Assembly: GCF_027244095.1 (NCBI RefSeq)
Contig: NC_069662.1
Location: 80,758,294-80,822,293 of the forward strand
Direction: 5' to 3'
Length of the DNA stretch: 64,000 bases
DNA from: Hemicordylus capensis
Taxonomy: Eukaryota; Chordata; Lepidosauria; Squamata; Cordylidae
Every line of letters begins with the position of its first letter. The first letter of the stretch is position 1. A program made the position numbers and the translations under genes. This document shows, piece after piece, positions 21,330-31,534 of the stretch. The notes under the pieces were generated by a model. That model ran no database searches, had not been told where the DNA came from, and saw nothing but the letters and a program-made list of their open reading frames with translations.

Positions 21330-22620
21330 TAGAGGCTGGAGTTGAGGGCATGCCCTCTCTTGCTGTTACTCCCCTGCAACTGGTATTGAGGCATCCTCTC
21401 TCTGAGGCTGGAGCTAGCCTATAGCCACCAGACTAGTAGCCGTTGATAGACCTCTACTCCATGAAGTTATCCAAACCCCTCTTAAAGCCATCCAGGTTGT
21501 TGGTTTCACATCCTGTGGCAAAGAGTTCCACTTGTTGATTATGCATTGTGCGAAAAAGTACTTCCTTTTGTTGGTCCTAAATTTATTGGCAGTCAGTTTC
21601 ATGGAATGACCCTGGTTCTAGTGTTATGTGAGAGGGGGAACAAATTCTATCAACTTTCTCCATGCCATGTATGATTTTATAGACCTCTATCATGTCTCCC
21701 CCACATTCATCTTTTTTCTAAACTAAAAAGCCCCAGGTGTTGTAGCCTTGCTTCCTAACAAAGGTGCTCTAAGTCCCTGATCACCTTGGTTGCCCTCTTC
21801 TGTACCCAGTGGAGATCTTACATCTGGACTTCAAGGCCAAAAGCCAGGGCCTTCACCCACTTACCCCAAAGGCCCCCAGATCTTCTTTAGCCTGACCCGG
21901 GTGGTATGGTTGCTGCTCGCCCACACTGTGCTGGGCAGCAGAGTGTGATTATGACTTGTCAGGTGTTTTAGAGACAGAGCGGGGAAGTGGGAAAAGAAAT
22001 ATGTGGGATAAGAATAAGGAGATGATGCTTAACTTGCAGTGGGTGGGGGGGAAGAGGTAAGGGGCCCCGCTCCAAAGTCCTTTAGGTCCAGGCTCCAAAA
22101 TTCCCTAGGTGTACCTCTGTCTGCACCTTTTCCAGTTCTACAATGTTCCTCTTTAGGTATGGTGACCAGAATTGTACATTGTACTCCATGTGTGGCCGAA
22201 CCATGGTTTTGTAGAAGGGCATTATAATATTAGCAGATTTTCCAATCTCCTTCCTAATGATCCTGAGCATGGAATTGGCCTTTTTCACAGCTGCCACACA
22301 CTGAGTCAACACTTTCAACGAGCTGTCCACCATGACCCCAAGATCCCTCTCCTGGCCAGTCACCAACAGCTCAGATCCCATCAACATATATGTGATGTTC
22401 GGGTTTTTTGCCCCAATATGCATCAGTTTGCACTTGCCAACATTGAACCACATTTGCCATTTTGTTGCCCACTCCCCAAGTTTGGAGAGATCCTTTTGGA
22501 GCTCCTCACAATCTGTTTTGGATTTCACTGCCCTAAATAGTTTGGTGTCTTTTGCAAATTTGGCCACCTTGCTGCTCACCCCAACTTCTAGATAATTTAT
22601 GAATAAATTAAAAAGTTCAA
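21330..22620 (-). mobile_element. CR1 LINE, 3' half
   Basis: The minus strand encodes the CR1 palm and thumb end: KFAKDTKLFRAVKSKTDCEE (the FADD box reads FAKD), NVGKCKLMHIG, QERDLGVMVDSSLK and KKANSMLRIIRKEIG. Further left is MKLTANKFRTNKRKYFFAQC. It then runs into a 3' untranslated region at 21330-21450. An unrelated piece of about 290 bases interrupts it at 21811-22110. Several frame breaks mark it as dead. Its 5' part is absent. Confidence 0.85.
21811..22110. repeat. Unidentified insertion inside CR1
   Basis: CR1 sequence stops at 'gccctcttctgtaccc' and resumes at 'tctgtctgcacc', leaving a near-duplicate of about 12 bases as target duplication. The insert is GC-rich and contains 'gctcgcccacactgtgctgg' and a G run. 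No family, coding frame or terminal inverted repeat recognised. It may be a SINE or other retrocopy. Confidence 0.5.
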
Positions 22621-22780
22621 CTACTTCTGCACTGACAATGTCTCAATAATAAAACAGCAAAACAATAGAGTTTGCTTTATCTGCATGGAAAATGCAGAGC
22701 TTATTCAGAAGGCAGGAGGTAATAATTCTTTCCTTAATTGGAATCTGTCTCCTAGGTTTGTTTTCCTGTACTACCTGTAA

Positions 22781-22852
22781 AGGTAATGTGTGCCATCAAG
22801 TTGATTTCGACTCCTGGCACCCACAGAGCCCTGTGGTTTTCTACTTGAAGTA
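22781..22852 (+). repeat. SINE-like repeat, 5' part
   Basis: 'aaaggtaatgtgtgccatca' and 'gactcctggcacccacagag' match the start of the repeat seen in full, reversed, at 61713-61857 and in part at 28706-28827. Confidence 0.6.
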
Positions 22853-23100
22853 GCCATGAAAAGCTGAAGTACTGACCTGATTTTCTCCAAAATAAACTCA
22901 GCATGTGCAGAATTATGCTCCCATATCACCATATGTTGCTCCAAAAGACTCACTTGGTGCGTACAGATATTAAAATTTTGTTCACAGCAATATAAATTAC
23001 TCAAATGCCCTATGTTGCATTGATTTCTGATCTCAAAGTCAGGTGAAACCCAGTGAATAGAGGAAGAAGGTAGTTTTCTTTGTTAAATAATAATTTTTTT

Positions 23101-23196
23101 AAAAGACCAGTCAAAGTTAGCAGTGGGGTGGAACTTAGAAAGGTTAGTGAAACTAACTGTAATAATTTCTGGTAACCCACTACTTTCGGACCAGTC
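23101..23196 (-). ncRNA. RNY4: Y4 RNA
   Basis: Y4 is the third Y RNA of the cluster. On the minus strand it starts GACTGGTCCGAAAGTAGTGG, then GTTACCAGAA, and ends CCCCACTGCTAACTTTGACTGGTCTTTT in broken form of the mammalian 3' end. The length is 96 nt. The second base is A where mammalian Y RNAs have G; it then pairs A-U in place of G-U in the lower stem, so the helix is kept. Ro60-stem and upper GTAGTGGG/CCCCACTGC pairing are intact. T-run terminator present. It lies 6.75 kb from Y3, same strand. The middle loop differs most from human Y4, as expected for this family. Confidence 0.92.
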
Positions 23197-23218
23197 AGAA
23201 AATGAGCTTGCAGAGTTT

Positions 23219-23262
23219 CTATATATAGCTGTCAAGATGTGCTTCTCTTCTGTTAGGATGAT
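23219..23262 (-). promoter_or_regulatory. Y4 core promoter: TATA box and PSE-like block
   Basis: CTATATATAG (23219-23228) sits at about -23 to -32. The PSE position (23243-23262) reads ATCCTAACAGAAGAGAAGC style and keeps the CCTAAC half, while the TTG part seen in Y1 and Y3 is lost. It is a weaker PSE match. Confidence 0.65.
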
Positions 23263-23396
23263 TATTTTTTAACAAGCAAGCTAGAAGGACTGGCTAGTAT
23301 AATTTACATTTTGTCTCAGAAACTAGACTGCTTTAGTAGATTAGCTTGCATTTGTTAGCACAATCAAGAAATAAAAAGATATTTGCTTCAGAAACT

Positions 23397-23422
23397 TGCA
23401 TGATGGGAAATGTAAGCAAATT
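23397..23422 (-). promoter_or_regulatory. Y4 distal element: Staf-like and octamer-like sites
   Basis: TGCATGATGGGAAATGTA (23397-23413 region) resembles a reversed Staf/ZNF143 site and 'taagcaaatt' an imperfect octamer. Spacing to Y4 (about 200-225 bp) equals that of Y1 and Y3. Confidence 0.65.
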
Positions 23423-23429
23423 ACTGAAC

Positions 23430-24105
23430 AGCAGTTTCTTCTTGCTTGTGTTGAACTATTGCTTCAAATTATACAACACATCAATTGCTGCTTGCCAAAT
23501 AAAATAAGCAGAACTTTATGGCAATATAAAAATGTATTCTTGAGGGAGCTTTTTAATTTTTAACTATATATTGTGGGAGGGGGGTGTCTCTATTTCTAAT
23601 GGTGACCGTGCCACAAGGGTTGTTTTGTCAAAATACACCAGATGGCAGTACTGTACAAAGAAAATTCAGTATGTAGCTGATCTGGCTTGTTAGTCACATT
23701 GAGTTGCCCAGTGATGTCCACACGTTTCTGTTGAATTATCTGATAGACTGGTTTTGCCACACAGTGTAGTGTTCAACAAGTGTAAACACTGATAGATTAC
23801 TCACATGATTTCTCACACCATTTGAAATGCCATTTTAGATTATTTACACAGAAATTAGCCTCTTTCAAAAGCCCTTTTTGGTCTCACTGTAAAGGTACAC
23901 TTGTGGAGAATATGGCAGTATCCCCATGGACCTGACTGTAGCCCAACAACAGCCAGTCTTTCAACATTAGGACTCCTGTTTTCCTAGTTTTGTCAGTGGA
24001 GAGTGTTGGCAGCAAGCATCATGTCATGTTGCTGTACTGTTGGGATCTGAGAAGTTCAAACAGCCAATCTCTGCTGTACCCTTCAGACCAGTAGTAGATT
24101 AACAA

Positions 24106-24141
<36 letters not shown>

Positions 24142-24380
24142 GTGCGCGCGCATGCGTGCCAAAGGAGAGGCAGCTGCTTCTGCTTCCTGGCAGCAGCTTT
24201 GGTGGCTCCTCTCTCTCACACCCCTCCACCTGCAGGCTGACCATTCACCAACCACACAGCTCTTCGTGACAATGGCCAGCTTGCAGGCAGCTGCACAGCT
24301 TGGGGGTGCGGAGAGGGGCCACCGGAGTTGCCTCCTTTGGCACCCTCTGGCTCGGCAGGATGAGTCACTATTGCTACAGA
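23430..24380. other. Intergenic stretch with TG/CG microsatellite
   Basis: A (tg)n tract with alternating cg occupies about 24104-24156, a potential Z-DNA tract. No gene recognised. Confidence 0.45.
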
Positions 24381-24384
24381 CTTA

Positions 24385-24425
24385 TGCTGGTCTCTGACCA
24401 TAATAAAGATTGATTGATTGATACT
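24385..24425 (+). mobile_element. LINE 3' tail fragment
   Basis: 'gctggtctctgaccataata' followed by (gatt)n. The reversed equivalent lies at 32850-33000. The LINE group is not identified. Confidence 0.45.
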
Positions 24426-24632
24426 GCTACAGACACAGAAGCTGTAATGTTGAAAAACTGCCCATTGTCGCTTTAAGCATTGGCAGTAAAGATGGAACTC
24501 TGGAAGAAAAAGAAGTTTTGTTTTCTGCTTGTTCAAAGCCATTTTCTGGGGAACCCTTGGATTTTCTAAGAAGCTTATCAGGAGTTCTTCAATAAGACTG
24601 AAGACAGTTTGGCCTCCACTGATGATACATAT

Positions 24633-25131
24633 TGAGGCGGGTCTCACGATCCGTGAGACCTGCTTTTGCCAAAACTGCGGGGAGAGCGGGCTAAACCCGC
24701 TCTCGCCGCAGACGATCAGGACAGTAGCCCAGGGCGGCCGGATCAGCCGCACACACGATTGCCGGCTCCGTGATGGAGTCAGTGGGGGCTGGGGGGCTCA
24801 GGGGCCGTGCGGCCTCCGGAAGCTCCAGTATGCCCTGCGCAAGTGCGCAGGGCATACTGGGAAGACCCCCGGAGCCGGCTTTCCGCCTCCCCTCTGGGGG
24901 TCTACTCATGAGTAGCCACGCCGCGGAGCCGCACCACGGCTACTCATGATCAGGGAGCCCCGTTTTGCGGAGCACTCGCTCAACAAACCCGGGCTAAAGG
25001 CAGGGGTACTTAGGCGGGTTACCCGCCTAGGAACCACCGGGCTCACAGCTGAGCCTGGTGGCTCCCACGATCGAGATAAATCGGGCTCGGCTTTCCTAGC
25101 CCGATTTTTCCCGATCGTGAGACTAGCCTCA
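24633..25131. mobile_element. GC-rich inverted-repeat element, member 2 (best preserved)
   Basis: Ends are inverted: TGAGGCGGGTCTCACGATCC at the left and CCGATCGTGAGACTAGCCTCA at the right differ by a few bases. Inner palindromes include 'gcgggctaaacccgc', 'atgccctgcgcaagtgcgca' and 'ctcatgagtagccacgccgc'. The body is rich in CpG. No reading frame resembles a transposase, so it is a nonautonomous DNA element. Class unresolved because no clean target duplication is visible. Confidence 0.7.
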
Positions 25132-25139
25132 TTGCCTTG

Positions 25140-26056
25140 CAAGAAGCAGCCACAGGAGAGCTCTGGCTAGATTCCAAGGTGGAGGGCAGGGAACCATCTT
25201 CTCTTCTTATCCTAGGACCCACTCCAACGTGCTACACCCATGCTAATCTTGATGAGATTTCAAATTTTTGCACTGATAGAATTTATAAAATAGTATCTTT
25301 CTGTAAGTACTCTTGAGTTTTTAGCCCCAGAACCTGTTTTTAGTTACAGGAACATGAAGGGCAATACTATGAGTTCCTTTGTTTTCCCTTCTTTTGTTTT
25401 TTCATATGCTCAGCTTGTCTTTGTTCCAATTCCTTTCTAGATGCCTTCTACTATGATACTTCCTAAAATGGAATAGCCTTCATCTCTCTATTCATTAAGC
25501 CGTGTCCCTCTTCTCATTGGACATCCTCCTCAGAGTCACCAACTCATTGTTCCAAGGCACCAAGAAAGGATATGGCTGCAGTATTCTCTGCTCTGCCACT
25601 AGTCCCCCTGCTCAACCTTGTCCCCATGTCTGTGGCCTTAGAACTCTAGTTTTGCCTCACAGCTGGTGAGGAAGGAGGGTTGGCAAGGGGATAGGTGAAA
25701 GAATGGGGCAGAAGGCACAACAGCAGCTATAGTCTTGCTCAGTGCTTTGGAACATTTATAGATATACATCTGCAGCCCAGGCTACAGTGCATGTTCCCTT
25801 CACTATTACAATAGCAACAGGGTCAGCTATTTAGAAACTTAATTTAAATAGCTGACCGTATTGCCATCGTACTGAGCTTAAAGAGTTTGCTCAAACAGGA
25901 TAAGCTTGCTATACTTTTGCAGTCTGCCCCAGAATAGAACATTTTATATTTATCAGGTAGCTTGGTCTTCAGGCTTACCCCTTCTAAAATGTGGCAAAAG
26001 GAGAATCAAACAGCAAAACATGGTTGTTGATACTACTACTTTGGGATTCAGAATTT
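25140..26056. other. Intergenic stretch without recognised gene
   Basis: Mixed sequence. A short inverted pair ('tagctgacc' type words near 25825 and 25850) is the only local structure seen. Confidence 0.4.
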
Positions 26057-26064
26057 GCCTAGAT

Positions 26065-26258
26065 CAGGCTTGCAACTACTGTGGCCCACCAGTTCAAGTG
26101 CAGCTCACCAGCCATGAATACTAACCCTCTGGGAACCTTCTATTTTTGCTGCCTGCCTGGGACTACAAAAACAAGAGGAGTTGTCAAACACCTGGCAGGC
26201 CACAATAGATGACTGATGGGCTGTGTTTAGCTTAGTGGGTCACAGCTGTGCAGGCTTG
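26065..26258. mobile_element. hAT nonautonomous element with perfect target duplication
   Basis: Termini CAGGCTTGCAACTACTGTGG and TCACAGCTGTGCAGGCTTG are inverted. The 8-bp flanks gcctagat (26057-26064 and 26259-26266) are identical. A second member is at 62233-62437. Confidence 0.88.
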
Positions 26259-26624
26259 GCCTAGATTCTCCTGCCAGTTAATCTGTGTTTGCTTTAATTG
26301 CATCAAATTAAATGATAACACTGGATCATGTCAGCCTCTTAACAGAGATGATTTCAGTTACCTTTATTATTCACTTCAAGGGAAAGGAATATTTCCCACT
26401 CCCAAAGGAATAGTCCTCCAGTCAAGGATTTGACCAACTTTTATTTAAAAGCATTCTATATACTGTTTTAACAGAACAAAAACCATACCCATAGTGCTTC
26501 AGTAGGAGAGTTCCTGTAAGAATGGCAAGATAAAACACATAAATCGAGTGAACCACATTTTTGCATACGTCAGTTGTTCATGGAAATCCTCTGGAATTGC
26601 CCTTGTAAGAGAAGACAGGACAAA

Positions 26625-26838
26625 AATTTATTTATTTATACATTTAAATCCTACTCTTCTTCCAGGAAGGAAGCCCAGAACAGTGCACATAGTTATTTTT
26701 ATCCTCACAACAATCCTGTGAGGTAGGTTAGGCTGAGAGTTCAGTGACTGGCCCAGAGTCACCCATGGTTGAATCGGGATTTGAACTCAGGTCTCCCTGG
26801 CCCTAGTCCAATAATCTAACCACTATTCTACACTGGGA
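26625..26838 (-). repeat. tRNA-headed MIR-like SINE, copy 3
   Basis: Same family as 143-353, more diverged: 'gttaggctgagagttcagtg', 'actggcccagagtcacccat', 'ccctagtccaataatctaac'. Tail has (ttta)n. Confidence 0.75.
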
Positions 26839-26920
26839 CAGTGTTAGGTATGGGTGGAAGGTTTTAGAGCCCTATTTTGAAGTTACCTCTGCTTTTGCTA
26901 GAGGCTTACCTGGAACATAG

Positions 26921-27398
26921 TGAGGCTCTTCACATGAGCAGAGTTAAGAGCCGAAGGGGTTTGCAAGGAGAACGGGTTTGACCCACTATCCGCGCAGATG
27001 ATCAGGGAGCCTTCCCTGGGTGGCCAGATTGTCTGCCCAGACAATTAGCAGCTCCCGGGGTGTTCGGGGGCCTCCTGGCCCCTGGAAGTCCCATAAAGCA
27101 CCGTGAAAGTGTGTGGTGCCTTTTGGGGAGCCTCCGGACGCCGGGAGGCTTGTTGTAGCATCCCCTTTGGGAGGCTATTCTTGAGTCGGTGCAGAGCCAC
27201 AACGACACATGATTAAGGAACCCACTTTTGGGGCGCTCTCGCAACCTGAAAACCCAAAACTCCCCGCGTTTAGTGGCAGACTCCATAAGTGGGCTTGCCG
27301 CTGCTGGGAGCCAAGCGGCTCCCGTTGCTACTCACAATCGGGAGAAATCGGGCTAGGCTTCCCTAGCCTGATTTTTGCCAATTGTGGGAACAGCCTCA
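26921..27398. mobile_element. GC-rich inverted-repeat element, member 3
   Basis: Left end TGAGGCTCTTCACATGAGCA and right end CCAATTGTGGGAACAGCCTCA correspond to the ends of the 24.6 kb member, and the two bodies align throughout ('ggagaacgggtttgacccac', 'gccgggaggcttgttgtagc', 'aaatcgggctaggcttccct'). It has lost many CpGs, so it is older or more heavily deaminated. Confidence 0.7.
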
Positions 27399-27399
27399 G

Positions 27400-28330
27400 T
27401 GTATGGTCTGTGCAGGCCACCTATGCGACCTTGTGATTACTTACCATGTTCTTGTCTTGTAGTAGTTGCTGCTGCTGTGGCTTTCTGAATGAGGAACAGA
27501 ACAGGCCTCCCAGCAACAATTCCCACCCATGCCCTCCCCATACCACCCCAAGCACTGTGTCTCCAGTTGTGAATGAGGTAGTCAAAATATGTGGGTGTGA
27601 CACCTCACCATGAAGTTTTAAGACAGTTATCGCTCGATAATCAGCCACTGCTATTACTTGAAGAAACTTTCAGCATTCATCCCAATTCCTGAAGCGTCTC
27701 ACAGTAGCTGTGTTGTCTTGGCACAACAAGCCTTCTGTCTTCGTGTGGAAATTGACAGTCAAAGATGCCACCTGGGATAAACATCACCCAAGGATTTATT
27801 CTCATTTGAAGTGAAATATAACACTTCTCTCATTTACACAAAGCTACATTAAACATATCTACCCACCAGTAACAGTTTCACTCCAACCTTAACTGTCACA
27901 GACTCCTTATCCCACTCTGCATATGGAATCCTCACTGCCCAATCACCTCAGTGTTTTTCCTGCCTCTGCTACATTCAGTATAAAATCTCCCATATAACTT
28001 TATTCCTTACCACAAACATAAATACAATCAAATATTTTCTAACGGAAGTTCTAAAACAAGAGAAACCCCCATTTTGTCACAGTGAGTGTTGAGAATTACC
28101 AGTGTAATCATATGCAGCAAGCATTCAGTTATGCTACAAGTGAGTGTGTGTGGTTGACGACACTTATGAACTGGGAACTGAGGTTTGGGTTGCCTTTCCT
28201 CCCTCCCTTGGTTGAGTCTACCTGTGTGCTCTGCTTTGTTCTTGTTCCCAGTTTTTGCTGCTGTAGAACACATGGTGGCTATTTGTGTACAAAAACAGGA
28301 TCTCATAGGTGGAATCTCTAAGGAAAGGCT
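27400..28330. other. Intergenic stretch; shares a block with 35.8 kb
   Basis: No gene recognised. 27893-27955 is an inverted match to 35800-35860 (words 'attgggcagtg' and 'ccatatgcag'), so a small dispersed repeat is present. Confidence 0.5.
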
Positions 28331-28340
28331 GATAATGAGG

Positions 28341-28520
28341 AGGAGAGCCGGTCTTGTGGAAGCAAGCTTGAATTGTCCTCTTTCCTAAGCAAGGTCTGCC
28401 TTGGTTTATATTTGGATAGGTGACTACATGTGAGCACTACAAGATATTCTTACAGGTAGGGCTGGGAGAGACTCCTGCCTGAAACCTTGGAGAGTTGCTG
28501 CCAGTCATTGTAGATATTAT
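28341..28520 (+). repeat. 5S-rRNA-headed SINE
   Basis: The head 'gagagccggtcttgtggaag', 'cctaagcaaggtctgccttg' and 'tttggataggtgac' follows the 5S rRNA internal promoter region (AGCTAAGCAGGGTC, TACTTGGATGGGAGAC) with changes. The body has 'agggctgggagagactcctg' and 'gttgctgccagtcattgtag'. It is a SINE derived from 5S rRNA and not a rRNA gene. Confidence 0.75.
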
Positions 28521-28652
28521 TCTTAGGAGATGGGGCTATAGCTCAGTGGGAGAGCATGCTTGCATGCAGAAGGTCCCAGTTTCACTCCCTGGCACTTACA
28601 AGTAGAGCTGGGAGAGACTCACCTTGGAGAGCTGCTGCCAGTCAGTGTAGAC

Positions 28653-28931
28653 CAGGCCTGCTCAATTTAGGTACCCCCCTCCCCGCCCGCCTGCTGTTGT
28701 TGGACTAAAGGTTATTTCAACTCCTGGTGACTACAGAGACCGGTGGTTGTCTTTGGTAGAATACAAGAGGGGTTTACCATTGCCTTCTCTCATGAGATGA
28801 TGCCTTTTAGCATCTTCCTATATCGCTGTTGGACTACAACTCCCATAATCCCCAGCCACAGTAGCCAATAGCCAGGGATTATGGGAATGGCAGGTCGACA
28901 TCTGCAGGAGGGCTGAAGTTGAGCAGGCCTG
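28653..28931. mobile_element. hAT nonautonomous element inside the SINE
   Basis: Termini CAGGCCTGCTCAATTTAGG and GAAGTTGAGCAGGCCTG are inverted. The flanks gtgtagac (28645-28652) and gtgtaggc (28932-28939) form an 8-bp duplication with one mismatch. Inside it lies another SINE piece. Confidence 0.85.
28706..28827 (+). repeat. SINE-like piece inside the hAT element
   Basis: 'aaaggttatttcaactcctg', 'gtagaatacaagaggggttt' and 'gagatgatgccttttagcat' match the repeat at 61713-61857 reversed. It is bounded by a short direct repeat 'gttggacta', its probable target duplication. Confidence 0.7.
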
Positions 28932-28951
28932 GTGTAGGCAATACTGAGTTA

Positions 28952-29008
28952 CTTATATTTATTTATTTAACACATTTGTATACCGCCCAAAATGCAAGTC
29001 TCTGGCAC
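28952..29008 (-). mobile_element. LINE 3' tail inside the SINE tail
   Basis: 'cttatatttatttatttaac' and 'tataccgcccaaaatgcaag' are the reversed 3' end of an L2-group LINE, the same type as 4575-4610. Confidence 0.6.
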
Positions 29009-29059
29009 TTAGACAGACCAATGGTTTGACTCCGTATAAGCCAGCTTCCTATGTTCCTA

Positions 29060-31080
29060 ATGAGTAGTTAAATTGCTGCATATGATTGTTGTCTGTGTTG
29101 ATGTTCCCCTTTCTGCTACTGTTCAATTTCATCATTGCTTCCAATCAATTTTCTCATTCAACTATTGGTCTTCTCTCTTTCTGCTACTAATACTCTTGAG
29201 TTAGTTCCCCTTTTGTGCACACCACTTAGAGAGCACTGCTAGAAGAGTTGTGTGATTTTGCCAAGAATCTTGATACCATTTCTATAAGGATTCCTTGCAC
29301 TGGTGAAATACATATTTTAGATTGAATACTGGGGATGGTTTTTTTAACCATGGGCTGAATTTCTTGTGCTCACACAGATTAAGAAAACAAAATGAAGGAA
29401 GAATTATTTTCTCTGAGCATAGGTGAAAACATCTTGCCTAGGCACTGAAGTGATTTCTTGCTTACTTGCCTAGACTTTGTTTTCATTCTGTCATTCATTC
29501 CTTTTCAAAGCAATCTTGCAGTTCCTGGTTCTTCTTCTTCTTTTTTTTAAACATTTTAGTGTGCTAGGAACCACAATATCTGCCTAACTAATAGACCTTA
29601 AGTCTAGTTCTCACTAAAGTGGCTAACTTGTGTCTGGACTGGACTGTATCACTCCAGACTGCTAGTTGCTTATACATGAGAGAGGGGGGTGGGGGAGAGG
29701 GAGGGAGGGAGGGAGGGAGGGAGGGAGAGAGAGAGAGAGAGAGAGAGAGCGCGCGCAAGAGAGAGAGAGAGAGAGAACGAGAACGAATTGGATGTCAGGG
29801 AGAAGGGTGCTAACCTAGCCTTCTCTTTCTTGGCTATGCTAGTTTTCCATGTGCTGAATTATTATTTTCTTGTAGCAGCATTTGAGCTCCCAACTGAAGT
29901 CCAAAGTGGTATATCCTAGATACAACTTTACCACCACTGTGAGAACTAGACCTTAGTGTAACCTTAGTGCACAGATGCTGAATTCATAATTTCATTTTAT
30001 AATTTTGCTGTTTTAACAAAAAAAAATTGCTGCTAGATCATATGGTGGTCTGGCAAAAACTGTACAACTTCGAGAGTGATTCTTAAAGACTGAATTTCGG
30101 TACCAACCTTATGGAATATAAGGCATAAGTATTAACATATGTTCATTCATGCAACTCAGTTTCATCCCTTTTCAGTTGAGGTTAGATTCAAAACACATGT
30201 TTCCAAAGAGCATTTCCTCCTTTAATTTCACCTATAAAACTGAGGCTTAAATCTCGAACCACTGTATTAGAGGTGGCATCCCAAATGCACCTGAAGCTTC
30301 AAATCTGTATCCAGATGTTAATGTTTAAACCTGTATGGTTAGTTCAGCAACCTTTATTTAGGCTCATTTAAAAGGATATATATTTTTTCCTTTTGCCAGC
30401 CTGATCTTATCAGTGTACAATGAGCAGCCATATGTATATACACACACCATGTCCAGGTGTCAGAAAGCCCACGAATGGCTGAGTAACACAACTACTCACT
30501 GCTCTTCTGGAGTCTGGGCACATGGTGAGCATATGAACATGACTGTTTTTTAAATGATGATTCACATTGGTTGACAAAGTCAACTTGCTTTGAGATAAGC
30601 CCAAGTAAAGGCAGTGAGTCAGTTTGGCGATACCACCAGTGGGATGTGATCCCACTCCCATGACATGATCAAGATGTGAGCATGTCCATTTCTCCTCACC
30701 CCCACTGCACCATTCCTTAATTGCATAAGTGGTTAATCCAAATCGCACCTCTGCATGTATTTTCAGTAATATTAATCATTTGGGAGTGGGGGCTGGTTGG
30801 AATGTCCAAACTGGCTCCATATGAATTGAGCTCAGCTCAGGGAGAAATATAGGGATTTGAATTTGTTTTCTTCAGGAGGTAACCCACACTGTACTGAGTT
30901 CTTGATCAGCACAGAGCCAGACCATGTATAAGGGCAACAGATCAATAAATTTAAACACAGATCTGTCAAAATTACACAGAAAGAACAGTGTTTGTTTTTA
31001 GCAGCAAAAGGAGCTTGCAGATGCAGAACCCTCCCCTTTGCACTTCTCCAAGCACTTTTCTTCCAGTTCTGCACTCCTCA
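29060..31080. other. Intergenic stretch with GA microsatellite
   Basis: A (ggga)n to (ga)n tract at 29679-29780 is the main feature, able to form purine-purine structures. The rest is AT-rich with no recognised gene. Confidence 0.45.
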
Positions 31081-31099
31081 ACTATCTGCCCCTTTTGCT

Positions 31100-31290
31100 A
31101 TTAAACACAGATTCTTCAGTTTATATCTGGTGGATTTTTAACTTTTAAAACTTGGTTTTAACTCAGTCTTGGTTTTAGTTAGTTTTTTACTGATTTTATT
31201 TTGTTTCATCTGTCTGTTTTACTGTTTTTGTGAGCCGCCCAGGGCAGTTTTGTACTGGAGGAGCCAGACATAGATATCTGAAATAAATGT
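31100..31290 (+). mobile_element. L2-group LINE 3' tail
   Basis: 'ttgtgagccgcccagggcag' and 'actggaggagccagacatag' ending 'tctgaaataaatg' is a usual L2-group tail. Confidence 0.6.
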
Positions 31291-31534
31291 GTTCGTTATC
31301 TCCAATTTTCACCTATTTTGGGCAACTCTGTGTTTAAACACACATCTCCTGCTATCACATCAAATTTGGCCCTCAGCATTTCCACTGCTGTTGCAACCCA
31401 TCCATTAGGCAGACCATGCATTTAAGATATTATTTTTATTTCCCCATTCCATTAATGCTTTATCCTTTAGTTCATCTTTTCCTGTTCCTATTTCAGAGCT
31501 GACAGTGGTTTCCTATGTAGTACATGTTCTAGAA

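Larger units (their letters stand above)
28532..29057 (+). repeat. tRNA-headed SINE with the same tail, split by two insertions
   Basis: A tRNA-Ala-like head at 28532-28596 has A box TAGCTCAGTGGGAGAGC and a B box near 'ggtcccagtttcactccc'. A body nearly identical to that of the adjacent 5S-headed SINE follows. The tail is cut by a hAT element (28653-28931) and by a LINE tail (28952-29008) and finishes at 'gccagcttcctatgttcc'. Confidence 0.78.

Noticed and set aside
28341-28460. 5S rRNA gene
   Set aside because: Only the internal promoter part resembles 5S rRNA. The flanks and tail are those of a SINE present elsewhere in the window.
28532-28596. tRNA-Ala-like gene
   Set aside because: The head is followed by a SINE body shared with other copies, and the acceptor end does not pair. 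It is a SINE head.
29619-29919. Glu/Arg-rich frames
   Set aside because: Translation of a GA microsatellite.
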